Made by a program: the position numbers and the translations under genes. A model generated the notes under the pieces. That model did not search any database, was not told where the DNA came from, and worked only from the letters and a program-made list of their open reading frames with translations. Below, in pieces: positions 7,395-14,717 of a stretch of 32,816 nt of DNA. Within the stretch, counting starts at the first letter, position 1; every line of letters starts with the position of its first letter. Origin of the DNA: CAYPOY01 sp964412395 (lineage in GTDB: Bacteria > Chloroflexota > Anaerolineae > B4-G1); contig CAYPOY010000012.1 of the NCBI GenBank assembly GCA_964412395.1, positions 1-32,816 of the forward strand. The letters are read 5' to 3'.

Positions 7395-9803
7395 GTGAAA
7401 TCTGACGTAGCCGCTCTGGGCGTCCTGCTTCTGGTCATCCTCGCCTTCTTCTGGCCGTTGGTTTTCGCCGACCACTGGATTCCGCGTGGCGGCGGCGACC
7501 TGGTCTCGTTTCTTTGGCCCATGTACCGTTTTGCTGCCAGCAGCCTGCGGGCGGGCGTCATCCCACTCTGGAATCCCTACCTCTACAGCGGTGCTCCCTT
7601 CGTCGCTGACAACCAGTCGGGCGTCTTCTACCCGATCAATCTGCTGGCCTTCGCTCTCTTCGGCGAGCCCTCCTATGGGATTATGGAGGTGCTGGTCGTC
7701 TTCCACATCTGGCTGGCCGGCGCTGGCCTGTTCGCTCTGGCGCGGGGACTGGGTCTGCGCCGGCCGGCGGCGCTGGTGGGTGGGGTGGCCTTTGCCCTCT
7801 CCGACTTGTTCGTGACCCACATCGGCAACCTGAACCTTAACGCGACGGCGGCCTGGTTGCCGTTACTCTTGCTGCTGACTCATCGCGCTCTGACCGGGGG
7901 GGGCTCTGGCTGGGCGGCTGGAGCGGGGATGGTGCTGGCGGTGGCAGCGTTGGCCGGGCATGGTCAGATATTGCTCTTCCTGGCACTGACGCTTGTGTTT
8001 TATCTGCTCTACCGATTGGCGGTGGACTGGCAGCGGGGCAGCCACGAGGACTGCCCCTACTGGCGGCATGGGGTGCGCACGCTGGGGCTGGCGGCGCTCC
8101 TCGTCGCCGTGGGGGTGGGGGGCGCAGCGCTGGCGCTGCTGCCGGCCTACGAGATGGCCGCGCATACTGGTCGAGGACATCTGCCCTACGATGAGGCGAC
8201 CCGCTATTCGCTGCCACCGCGGGCGCTGATCGGGCTGCTGGCTCCTGGCTTCTACGGGCGCGGCCCGGCAGGCTTCTGGGGGTCCTGGGACCGGGTCGAG
8301 GTGGGATACGCGGGCGTGGTGACGCTGGTTCTGGCGGCAGTAGGGATAGGAGCGAACTGCAGGTTAGGGATCGCGAGGCTCAAATCTCACGTTTCACGTT
8401 TCACGTTTCACGTTCCACGTTTCACGTTTCACGTTTCACGCTTCGGCTTTCTGGCCTGGAACCTGAACCTGAAACCCCGCGATAGCTTCCCCACCGGTTT
8501 CTTCGCGCTCCTGGTGCCGCTAACGTTTGTCATGGCGATGGGCCGCTACACGCCGCTTTACGGTCTACTGTATCGCTACGTGCCCACCTTTGACCAGGTG
8601 AGAGCACCGGCGCGGCTGATCCTGCTGGCCGATCTGGGCCTGGCGGTGCTGGCGGCCTACGGCCTCGATCGGCTGCTACGGGGCGAGGGGAGCTACTGTG
8701 CTGTGCCTGTCCTGAGCATAGTCGAAGGATGGGCCGGGTTGGGTGCGTTGATCGCCGGGGGGATATTGCTGGCTGTGGGGCTGCCGCAGGCGTGGGCGGT
8801 GCCGCCTCCTGACCGCGTCCCGCAGGCCACAGCAAGCATCGCCATCGCCGCCGCACTGCTTGGGCTTAGTGGGTTGCTCGTCTGGCTTGCTCCACGGCGA
8901 CGGTGGGTGGCCTGGCTGCTTCTGATCTTGCTGGCGGCCGATCTGATTGGGCTGGGCTCCACACTGGAGGCCGAGCCTAACGATCCCACGCTGGGCTTCC
9001 GTCACGAGGACGTCGTCGCCTTCCTGCGACAGGACTCTGACCTCTTCCGCATCGAAGGGGCCGCCGGGGCCTGGCAGCCCGACGCGGCGCTTATGCATGG
9101 CCTCTATGACATCGGCGGCATCTACAACCCTCTGGGGCTGGCCCCGTACCAGGCCTACCGTTGGGCGGTGGGGGAGCGGGGTGCGCCGCTCTACAATCTG
9201 CTGGGCGTCAAGTACGTCCTGGCCAGCAAAGGCAAGCCGCCCGGCGACGAGCGGCTGGTGCCGGTCTATACCGCGAACCCGGAAATTGACGTCTACCTGA
9301 ACACGGTGGCGCTGCCCCGGGCGCTGCTGGTCTACCATTCGCAGGTGGTACCCGACCACGCGGCAGCCTGGCAGGCGATCCATGCACCGGAGTTCGACCC
9401 CACGCAGACGGTGGTGCTGGAGCGGAGGCAGATTGGAGATTGGAGATTGGAAATTGGAGATTGCGGGTTGCGGACTGCAGAGGGCAGCACCATCTCGTTT
9501 GTGCGCTACGGGCTAAATGAGGTCGAATTGGCGGTGCGTGCGCCGGTGAGCGGATGCCTGGTGCTGAGCGATGTGTACTATCCGGGTTGGCGGGCGACGG
9601 TGGACGGCGTGTCGGTCGAGGTGCTGCGGGCCGATTATGCCTTCCGGGCGGTTCTGCTACCCCCAGGTGAGCACACGGTCAGGATGGTGTTTTCCCCGTG
9701 GACCTGGCGTGTAGGCCTGGCGGTGAGCATCGTCACCTGGGTGGGGTTGGGGGTCTGGGCCGGCGTGGGGTTCAAGAAGCGTCTTCAGCAGTTCCGATCA
9801 TAG
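7395..9803 (+). CDS. YfhO-like polytopic membrane protein with in-frame repeat insertions
   Basis: The 802-residue protein has many hydrophobic segments, starting with LGVLLLVILAFFWPLVF, followed by a periplasmic-type loop with PLWNPYLYSGAPFVADNQSG. This resembles the YfhO family, which is related to GT-C glycosyltransferases and thought to act in cell-envelope glycosylation. The soluble C-terminal part (from about residue 540) ends with the PGWRATVDG block and PPGEHTVRMVFSP followed by a last membrane helix, typical of the family. The start is GTG 7395 with a weak binding site; it follows vapC by 16 bases but is probably unrelated. Three short repeats lie in frame: 8387-8442, 8706-8730 and 9431-9479. 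They add low-complexity peptide between membrane segments or domains. The substrate is unknown. Confidence 0.8.
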   Translation: MKSDVAALGVLLLVILAFFWPLVFADHWIPRGGGDLVSFLWPMYRFAASSLRAGVIPLWNPYLYSGAPFVADNQSGVFYPINLLAFALFGEPSYGIMEVLVVFHIWLAGAGLFALARGLGLRRPAALVGGVAFALSDLFVTHIGNLNLNATAAWLPLLLLLTHRALTGGGSGWAAGAGMVLAVAALAGHGQILLFLALTLVFYLLYRLAVDWQRGSHEDCPYWRHGVRTLGLAALLVAVGVGGAALALLPAYEMAAHTGRGHLPYDEATRYSLPPRALIGLLAPGFYGRGPAGFWGSWDRVEVGYAGVVTLVLAAVGIGANCRLGIARLKSHVSRFTFHVPRFTFHVSRFGFLAWNLNLKPRDSFPTGFFALLVPLTFVMAMGRYTPLYGLLYRYVPTFDQVRAPARLILLADLGLAVLAAYGLDRLLRGEGSYCAVPVLSIVEGWAGLGALIAGGILLAVGLPQAWAVPPPDRVPQATASIAIAAALLGLSGLLVWLAPRRRWVAWLLLILLAADLIGLGSTLEAEPNDPTLGFRHEDVVAFLRQDSDLFRIEGAAGAWQPDAALMHGLYDIGGIYNPLGLAPYQAYRWAVGERGAPLYNLLGVKYVLASKGKPPGDERLVPVYTANPEIDVYLNTVALPRALLVYHSQVVPDHAAAWQAIHAPEFDPTQTVVLERRQIGDWRLEIGDCGLRTAEGSTISFVRYGLNEVELAVRAPVSGCLVLSDVYYPGWRATVDGVSVEVLRADYAFRAVLLPPGEHTVRMVFSPWTWRVGLAVSIVTWVGLGVWAGVGFKKRLQQFRS
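8387..8442 (+). repeat. Eight tandem TCACGTT heptamers inside the YfhO-like gene
   Basis: Eight consecutive 7-base units: six exact TCACGTT, one CCACGTT (unit 5) and one TCACGCT (unit 8). Because three units make 21 bases, the translation is itself a 7-residue repeat (HVSRFTF, HVPRFTF, HVSRFGF). The same heptamer recurs at 27204-27231. Confidence 0.95.
8706..8730 (+). repeat. Dispersed CTGAGCATAGTCGAAGG element in coding sequence
   Basis: CCTGTCCTGAGCATAGTC followed by GAAGGAT is a short element I recognise as scattered through many Chloroflexota and other genomes. On this strand it reads PVLSIVEGW in the YfhO-like protein. On the opposite strand it gives the tell-tale LRLCSGQAQ string. Confidence 0.75.
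9431..9479 (+). repeat. Seven tandem GATTGGA-type heptamers inside the YfhO-like gene
   Basis: Three exact GATTGGA units are followed by AATTGGA, GATTGCG, GGTTGCG and GACTGCA. They are translated as QIGDWRLEIGDCGLRTA, a heptad-like insertion in the soluble C-terminal part. This is a different unit from the TCACGTT array in the same gene. Confidence 0.9.
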
Positions 9804-9922
9804 TATGACTGACTACCTTCGATTAATTGACACCAACACACAAGGGCCAGGATGTGACGTCACACCACTGTTCGCAGACTACAAGGCATTCTCCTCTCTA
9901 CTGGAAGATATCCTTTGTGGTC
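9804..9922. other. Intergenic region between convergent genes
   Basis: 119 bases between the ends of the YfhO-like and acyl-CoA dehydrogenase genes. It holds a perfect 12-base palindrome, TGTGACGTCACA (9853-9864). No clear stem plus T-run terminator is visible for either gene. Confidence 0.6.
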
Positions 9923-11071
9923 TCAGTGCTTCAGTACCTGCCGGGCGATGACCAGCCGCTGGATCTCGTTGGTGCCCTCGCCGATGGCGCACAGCCGCTG
10001 GTCGCGGTACATGCGCTCGACCTCGTACTCCCGCACGTAGCCATAGCCGCCGTGGATCTGGATCGCTTTGCGGCAGGCGCGCTCCGACACCTCGGTGGCG
10101 AAGAGTTTGGCCATGGCTGCCTCTTTGGTGAAGCGCACGCCCTGGTCCTTGACCCAGGCGGCGCGGTGGACCATCAGGCGGGCGGCCTCGATCTCCGTGG
10201 CCATGTCGGCGATCATCCACTGGATGGCCTGGAATTTGGCGATGGGCTGGCCGAACTGCACCCGCTCCTTCGCATAAGCGACGGCCTTCTCGAACGCTCC
10301 CTGTGCCAGTCCCACTGCCATCGCAGCGATGGCAATCCGCCCCGCGTCCAGCGTGACCAGGAACTGCTTGAAGCCCTCGTTCTCCTGGCCCAGCAGGTTC
10401 TCCGCCGGGATGCGGCAGTCCTCGAAGAATAGTTCTGAGGTCACGGAGCCGCGCAGCCCCATCTTCTCCTCGTCCCGCCCTGGCTTGAAGCCGGGGGTGC
10501 CCTTTTCGACGATGAACGAGGAGATGCCCCGGCTACCCTTTTCCGGGTCGGTCATGGCGGTGATGACGACCACATCGGCGATGGAGCCGTTGGTGATGAA
10601 GCACTTCTGGCCGTTGATCACCCACTCGCCCGTTTGAGGGTCGCGGACGGCGCGGGTGCGGGTGGCTCCGGCGTCGGAACCGGCCTGTGGCTCGGTCAGG
10701 CCGAAAGCGCCGACCTTATCCCCCCGGGCCAATGGCAGCAGGTACTTCCGTCTTTGCTCCTCGGTGCCGAAGAGGTGGATGGGCTCGCAGCAGAGCGAGG
10801 TGTGGGCGTCCAGGACGATGGCCATAGCGCCGGAGGCGCGGGCGATCTCCTCCAGCGCGATGGCCTGGCTGACGTAGTCGCTGCCGGAGCCGCCGTACTT
10901 CTCCGCGATGGGCAGGCCCAGCAGTCCCACCTGGCCCATCTTGCGAAAGATGTCCCAGGGGAACTCGTCCGTCGCGTCAATCTCCTCGGCGCGGGGCGCG
11001 ATCTCTTGCTCGGCGAACTCGCGCACCATGCGGCGAAACATGCGTTGTTCTTCGGTCAGTTCGAAGTCCAT
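9923..11071 (-). CDS. Acyl-CoA dehydrogenase
   Basis: This FAD enzyme of 382 residues introduces the alpha-beta double bond in acyl-CoA thioesters and passes electrons to electron-transfer flavoprotein. Family signatures are clear: the MDFELTEEQRMFRRMVREFA start, GAFGLTEPQAGSD (FAD/substrate loop), KCFITNGSIAD, and the C-terminal IHGGYGYVREYEVERMYRD. The likely catalytic base is Glu365 in IGEGTNEIQR, the position used by short- and medium-chain enzymes. ATG 11071 is preferred because AAGGAG lies just before it and the family's N-terminus starts here; the frame opens further upstream to 11134. It is the last gene of the minus-strand CoA cluster. The exact acyl substrate cannot be told from sequence alone. 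Confidence 0.95.
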   Translation of the reverse strand: MDFELTEEQRMFRRMVREFAEQEIAPRAEEIDATDEFPWDIFRKMGQVGLLGLPIAEKYGGSGSDYVSQAIALEEIARASGAMAIVLDAHTSLCCEPIHLFGTEEQRRKYLLPLARGDKVGAFGLTEPQAGSDAGATRTRAVRDPQTGEWVINGQKCFITNGSIADVVVITAMTDPEKGSRGISSFIVEKGTPGFKPGRDEEKMGLRGSVTSELFFEDCRIPAENLLGQENEGFKQFLVTLDAGRIAIAAMAVGLAQGAFEKAVAYAKERVQFGQPIAKFQAIQWMIADMATEIEAARLMVHRAAWVKDQGVRFTKEAAMAKLFATEVSERACRKAIQIHGGYGYVREYEVERMYRDQRLCAIGEGTNEIQRLVIARQVLKH

Positions 11072-11112
11072 CGTTGTTACTCCTTTTTGACAACACAGGC
11101 CCATGAATGGTA

Positions 11113-11176
11113 CACAGATCAACACGGATGGCACGGATAAACACAGAAAAACCAGTGAAAATCCGTCTGATCTGTG
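11113..11176. repeat. Inverted repeat, dispersed ACACGGAT/ATCCGT-type element
   Basis: CACAGATCAACACGGAT (from 11113) faces AATCCGTCTGATCTGTG (ending 11176) and could form a long stem of about 15 base pairs with one bulge. It lies between CoA-transferase subunit B2 and the acyl-CoA dehydrogenase. Sequences of this wording are common as intergenic repeats in several phyla. It might act as a processing or attenuation hairpin, but there is no T-run. Confidence 0.6.
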
Positions 11177-11206
11177 ACTATCCGCGTCCTATTCTGAGTT
11201 CTTAAA

Positions 11207-11989
11207 TCACCCCCTCTTGAGGAAGAGGTGCTCGGGATCAATCGTATTCCGCAGCAGGTCAATTTCCTCGACCGTCGGTGGCTCCGTCTCCGTCGCCCTT
11301 GAGGTGTCGAGTTTGAACTCGGTGTTTGCCAGAACCTGCTGAATGGATACACCGGGGTGATGGGAGACCAGGTACATCTCTTTAGTCTGTTCGTCGAACC
11401 GCATCATCCCCAGGTTGGTGATCACGGATACCGGTCCGCCCCGGATCAGCCCGGCTTTCTCGCGCCCTCCAGGCCCGCCTACCCAGCCGGGGCTGGTCAG
11501 ATAATCCACTGTTTTGGGGAAGCGACGCTTCTCGTGGAGCATGATGACCACCGTGCGTTTGGAGAGACAGGCAATGTCGCCGGCACCGCCGCTGCCCGGC
11601 AGGCGCACCCTGGGGTGGTGATAGTCGCCGATGACGGTCGAGTTCAGGTTGCCGTAGCGGTCAACCTGAGCACCGCCCAGGAAGCCCACGTCTATGAAGC
11701 CCCGCTGTAGTACAGTGGCGAAGATGTCAAAGAGTCCCCGGCACGTTGAGGCCCCGTACACGCAGCGCGAATCGCCCACGCTGGCGGGGAGGTGCAGCAG
11801 GGCGCTGTCAACCGTTCCGGCCTCGAATATGATGACGCTGTCCGGGGCGTGGGTATATTTGGCCAGCATAGACGCGATCATCGGCAGGCCGGTGCCCACG
11901 AACACAGTCTCTCCGTCGCCGATCTCTTTGGCGGCTCGAACGACCATCAACTCTGCGGTGGAATAGTCCTGTGCGTATTCCTTGCCCAT
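11207..11989 (-). CDS. Class I CoA-transferase, beta subunit (GctB-like), copy 2
   Basis: This 260-residue beta subunit belongs to the family of glutaconate CoA-transferase GctB and the related ring hydrolase IpdB. The early FVGTGLPMIASMLA block and the Glu56 in VIIFEAG mark the position of the catalytic glutamate that forms the glutamyl-CoA thioester in this family. The RLPGSGGAGDIA stretch is the usual CoA-site loop. Its ATG is one base after the stop of the alpha subunit, so the two are translated together and should form a heteromeric enzyme. The donor and acceptor acids are unknown. The acyl-CoA dehydrogenase downstream suggests that the activated acid is then oxidised. Confidence 0.9.
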   Translation of the reverse strand: MGKEYAQDYSTAELMVVRAAKEIGDGETVFVGTGLPMIASMLAKYTHAPDSVIIFEAGTVDSALLHLPASVGDSRCVYGASTCRGLFDIFATVLQRGFIDVGFLGGAQVDRYGNLNSTVIGDYHHPRVRLPGSGGAGDIACLSKRTVVIMLHEKRRFPKTVDYLTSPGWVGGPGGREKAGLIRGGPVSVITNLGMMRFDEQTKEMYLVSHHPGVSIQQVLANTEFKLDTSRATETEPPTVEEIDLLRNTIDPEHLFLKRG

Positions 11990-11990
11990 C

Positions 11991-12959
11991 TCATAGCCTC
12001 CTCACGTTGGGGTTGTATCCCAGGGCCGGGTCAGCCTTCAGATCAGAAAGTCGTTTGGCTCCCCCGATTCGCTCTAAGTAGTCCCAATGATCCTCCACGC
12101 CGTAAACGTACTTCTCCAGGTATGCCTGGAACGCTTCCGCGCCAGCCCTGGCTGCTTGCGCATATACGGCGTAGTGCTGGGGATCGTAATCGTAGTACCC
12201 GTGACAGGCGGTGGGGTGTGTGCCGTAGGGGACGTGGACGATGGCATCCACGCGGAAGAAGGGGATACAGTTTTGCTCCGGGTACCGGCGGATGAACTCT
12301 TCGGAGACGATCTCCTCAGTGGTCACTACTACTTTCCTTGCCGCCCGAGCGAGAAAATCGTCAGCATAACTTTGGCCCAGGATGCGCACCGTTCCCTCTT
12401 GGCCCACGACCTGTGCGTGGATCACCGCTACATCGGGGTTCACGGCGGGCAGCAGCACCACTTTGTCACCGGTGAAGGGGCAGTCCATCAGTACGAGTTT
12501 CTTGTTGGCGGCTTTGGGGTCATTACTGCGCTCCTCGGGCCCGAATCCGGACTCGGTGATCATGTCCGAGCCGAGCATCGTCCTGGCCGGGATAAACGGT
12601 AAGCCCAGCGCTCCTGCGACCAGTCTCAGGGTGGCGCCAAAGTTGCTGTAATCCTCCCATTGGATCGAACCTTCCTCCACTGCCCTCCTGAAGTTGGGGC
12701 TGGGGCTGACGAACAATTCATCACCGATGTAGGCGATCTCAACTCTCTTGACCGCGCCGGCCCCGATAAGTATATCCGCATCTATCCCTGGGGAGTGGCC
12801 GTAGATGACCAATTCGCGCTTTCCCTGTCGGATCATCTCGCGGATAAATGCCATCGGGTGGCGCTGCATGGTGAAGCCGCCAAAGGTGATGTGAGTCCCG
12901 TCGTGGATAAATTCTTCCACGGCCTCTTCTAACGAGATAACCTTGTTTGTCTTCGACAT
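11991..12959 (-). CDS. Class I CoA-transferase, alpha subunit (GctA-like), copy 2
   Basis: This 322-residue alpha subunit is close in length to Acidaminococcus GctA (about 320). Diagnostic blocks are ITFGGFTMQRHPMAF, the GAGAVKRVEIAY stretch, GLPFIPARTMLGSD, and VYGVEDHWDYLERIGG near the end. GAGGAGG lies a few bases before ATG 12959. The gene follows a stretch that looks like foreign cassette DNA (13002-14717) rather than directly following CoA-transferase pair 1. Pair 2 therefore probably once formed one operon with pair 1, or has its own promoter in the 120 bases upstream; no strong hexamers were found there. An IpdA-like hydrolase role is an alternative to CoA transfer. Confidence 0.9.
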   Translation of the reverse strand: MSKTNKVISLEEAVEEFIHDGTHITFGGFTMQRHPMAFIREMIRQGKRELVIYGHSPGIDADILIGAGAVKRVEIAYIGDELFVSPSPNFRRAVEEGSIQWEDYSNFGATLRLVAGALGLPFIPARTMLGSDMITESGFGPEERSNDPKAANKKLVLMDCPFTGDKVVLLPAVNPDVAVIHAQVVGQEGTVRILGQSYADDFLARAARKVVVTTEEIVSEEFIRRYPEQNCIPFFRVDAIVHVPYGTHPTACHGYYDYDPQHYAVYAQAARAGAEAFQAYLEKYVYGVEDHWDYLERIGGAKRLSDLKADPALGYNPNVRRL

Positions 12960-13001
12960 TGTGTCCGCCTCCTCTCGGACGGGAGTTCAGCTGCTACGTG
13001 G

Positions 13002-13087
13002 GGCTAGCGTGAGGGCATTGGCCAGACGACACCGCGTTAGGTGGCCTCTGGAAAAGCAACCCGTTTGGTCTAGCGCCATTGCTAGAC
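13002..13087 (-). other. Possible degenerate attC site of cassette 2
   Basis: On the minus strand GTCTAGC (13087-13081) and GCTAGCC (13008-13002) stand where R'' and R' of an attC should be, 86 bases apart and just after the cassette 2 stop codon. The flanks partly pair (AATGGCGCTAGACC against GGTCTGGCCAAT-like sequence). Against this, the normally invariant AAC/GTT triplets read AGC/GCT. It is a weak call that gains weight only from its position. Confidence 0.35.
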
Positions 13088-13673
13088 GATACTGGCTGTA
13101 TCTTCAGACTGCTTCACCACAAAACAGGTAGTAGTCTGTCTCCAAGGTACTGCCTTACGAGTAGCTATGCGACCGACAAGATGCAGCTCAAGTTCCACTT
13201 GAAGTCCAACGTGCAGGATTATCGCCTCCTGTGGACAGTGATACAATCTTTCAAAAGATATTATTTCCCCTGGATATATCTCTTTGGTACTTCTGAAAAT
13301 CTCCACGGGCTCGTGCCATTCTATTGGTTGTTCCGTAGTATGATAGCATTCTTCTTGAAAGGAACCCAATGTGACATGGAAGTACCTGTCTTGATTCTGT
13401 GTTTAAGGACCTGAATTCGTCCTCTTGGACTATACACGCGGACTCTCGATTTGTTTTCCACTTGGAACTTGAGAATTAGGAATTGCTTTGTGTCATCAGT
13501 CCAACTCGGTAGAATTCTTAGGTCAAGAACTGGGGCCAACTGAAAGTACACAAAGAGAGCCATTGCACCGCCTATTAGCAAAGCCAGCAGGATTATCACA
13601 TCTTTAATCAGACTGATGACTTCCATAGTGGTCATGTCCCTATCTCCTCCGACAACGAAACCAGGTTGTCTAA
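13008..13673 (-). mobile_element. Possible second integron gene cassette
   Basis: The cassette would begin at TTAGACAACC (13673 downward), directly after the cut point of the better attC site, and end at the degenerate site at 13002-13087. One broken open frame fills almost all of it, beginning 38 bases from the left end, as usual in cassettes. The R'' candidate with its flank (CCAGTATCGTCTAGC) is similar to the reverse complement of the cassette start (CCAGGTTGTCTAAC), as the cassette model predicts. Confidence 0.45.
13082..13635 (-). pseudogene. Membrane-anchored hypothetical protein, frameshifted (cassette 2)
   Basis: Two overlapping frames make one protein of about 185 residues. The first (ATG 13635, GGAGGAGATAGGG upstream) encodes an N-terminal membrane helix (VIILLALLIGGAMALFVYF) and then a beta-rich soluble part (FLILKFQVENKSRVRVYSPR). 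The second frame takes over near 13360 and continues with HEPVEIFRSTKEIYPGEIIS and AIILHVGLQVELEL to the stop at 13082. The switch lies around the phrase HWVPF, where one base is gained or lost. I do not recognise the family; it looks like a single-pass anchor with one extracytoplasmic or cytoplasmic beta domain. Whether the shift is real or an assembly error cannot be decided here. Base composition is clearly more AT-rich than in the neighbouring CoA genes, consistent with transfer. Confidence 0.7.
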
Positions 13674-13800
13674 CGGCACCCCCATAACCCGCCGGGCCGG
13701 GCCATGTAAGACCTACTCCACTACAAGATCAACTACACACGCAAAAGCGCCGATGCAACGCGGGCCGATAGGCCCGGTCGGGTTTATGCGGTTGTTAGCC
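13668..13800 (-). other. attC-like recombination site (integron cassette end)
   Basis: On the minus strand the site runs from GGCTAAC (R'', 13800-13794) to GTTAGAC (R', 13674-13668), 133 bases, similar in size to Vibrio VCR sites. R' fits the GTTRRRY rule exactly; R'' differs from RYYYAAC at one base. Inside, CATAAACCCGACCGGGCC pairs with the complement of CATAACCCGCCGGGCC (plus-strand arms 13771-13788 and 13683-13698), leaving two single-base bulges, as expected of a folded bottom-strand attC. A small GGGCC-GATA-GGCCC hairpin (13763-13776) lies within. The site follows the stop codon of the cassette 1 frame by 11 bases. Confidence 0.75.
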
Positions 13801-14717
13801 GCCACCCCACATTATGAAGCATCTTGGCTCTTGCTCAGGAAAAGATACTCATAGGCAACACAGGCTATCTTCATCGGTCGTATTCTGGCTGACCCAAATA
13901 CCTGCAAAGCATCTTGAGGCAAACCGAAACCGGGCCTGCCCAGCTTCACCAGAATGAAGCACAACGCCGATGCTTGCAGGCACATCTCGGCAGTCGATAC
14001 AAAGGCTTCAGGTATGTAGATGGGGCCATTGCTTGCCCACATATCAACGTTCGTGAAACCGGGGCGGGTATGCGAGTAATCGCTGAGCTCAGAGTACAGC
14101 TGACGTGCCCATCCTCCTGGACTTGTCCTGGTCTTCTGATTGAAGATGCTGTCACCCAGCGTAATCTGTATGTGCGCGTTCAATGGTTGAACAGAGGCCG
14201 CTCTAGCTAGTCCGTCGCAAGCTTGCCCAAAAGATATCTTGGCTTTCCCAGCGCGCCACTGTGCAAACTCGGTCGCCTTGCCGCAGACTTGACGTATGTT
14301 CCGATGGCTACTTGCTCTAGTGCGTTGCGAAGGCAACCAATCGCTTGACGATAATAACCATGCAAGGCATTGAACGTCACAGCCTGGAACTCGTCGGCAG
14401 CATCGAGTATGGTGTCGTAGAGTGGGTCTTGGTCCCACCCGACGGCCTCTATCCAGGCTGCCCACAGGTCATACAGAATCTTTAGCAAACCGCCGTGATG
14501 ATTGGATGTGCGGATGCTAACATCGCCAGGCAGTACTGTAATGCCGTGCCAAGTTCCCTCATCAACGGGGTCAGAAGGCGGCGGCTCTTCTCCAGAGCTG
14601 AAGGCAAAATTCTCTGGATCGAGGACTATTCGGACGGCTCTAAAATCGTCAAGTGATAGAGGCTTGGACAACTCCCTACCTCCGTCAACTCTTAGCAAAC
14701 CGAGAGGTGGCGGCTAA
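13674..14717 (-). mobile_element. Integron gene cassette 1 inserted after the CoA-transferase gene
   Basis: The 1,044-base unit begins with TTAGCCGCCAC (14717-14707, minus strand) and ends at the cut point of the attC-like site. In cassettes the first bases must complement the R'' end of the cassette's own attC. Here GTGGCGGCTAA (13805-13795, minus strand) is an exact 11-nt complement. One open frame, in the same direction, fills the unit and begins about 46 bases in. The left junction lies at GTTAGCC, whose TAG is also the stop codon of CoA-transferase subunit B1, so insertion occurred at a secondary G/TT site. No integron integrase is present in the window. Terminal inverted repeats of a small transposon are the alternative, but would not explain the attC fold. 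Confidence 0.72.
13812..14671 (-). pseudogene. Hypothetical cassette protein, frameshifted (cassette 1)
   Basis: The first frame (TTG 14671, with GGAGG seven bases upstream) reads SKPLSLDDFRAVRIVL and on through FNALHGYYRQAIGCLRNALE, then loses sense after GTYVK. A second frame picks up near 14290 with CGKATEFAQWRAGKAKISFG and continues with LYSELSDYSHTRPGFTNVDM to a stop at 13812. Joined, the product would have about 286 residues. The helical middle with RQAIGCLRNALEQ recalls small-molecule- or nucleic-acid-binding HEPN-like or abortive-infection-type proteins, but I cannot assign a family. A TTG at 14698 would extend it by nine residues but has no binding site. Both the low GC and the position between CoA-transferase operons mark it as acquired DNA. 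Confidence 0.7.

Noticed and set aside
8387..8442. Tandem repeats taken as a possible CRISPR array
   Set aside because: Units are 7 bases long with no spacers, and they lie in an open coding frame.
9827..10432. Plus-strand frame of 201 codons over the acyl-CoA dehydrogenase gene
   Set aside because: Shadow of the dehydrogenase; no protein-like pattern.
13795..14717. Reading the 11-bp inverted repeats as ends of a small transposon
   Set aside because: Possible, but the right copy is part of a longer attC-like fold with matching R' box, and no transposase or target duplication was seen.
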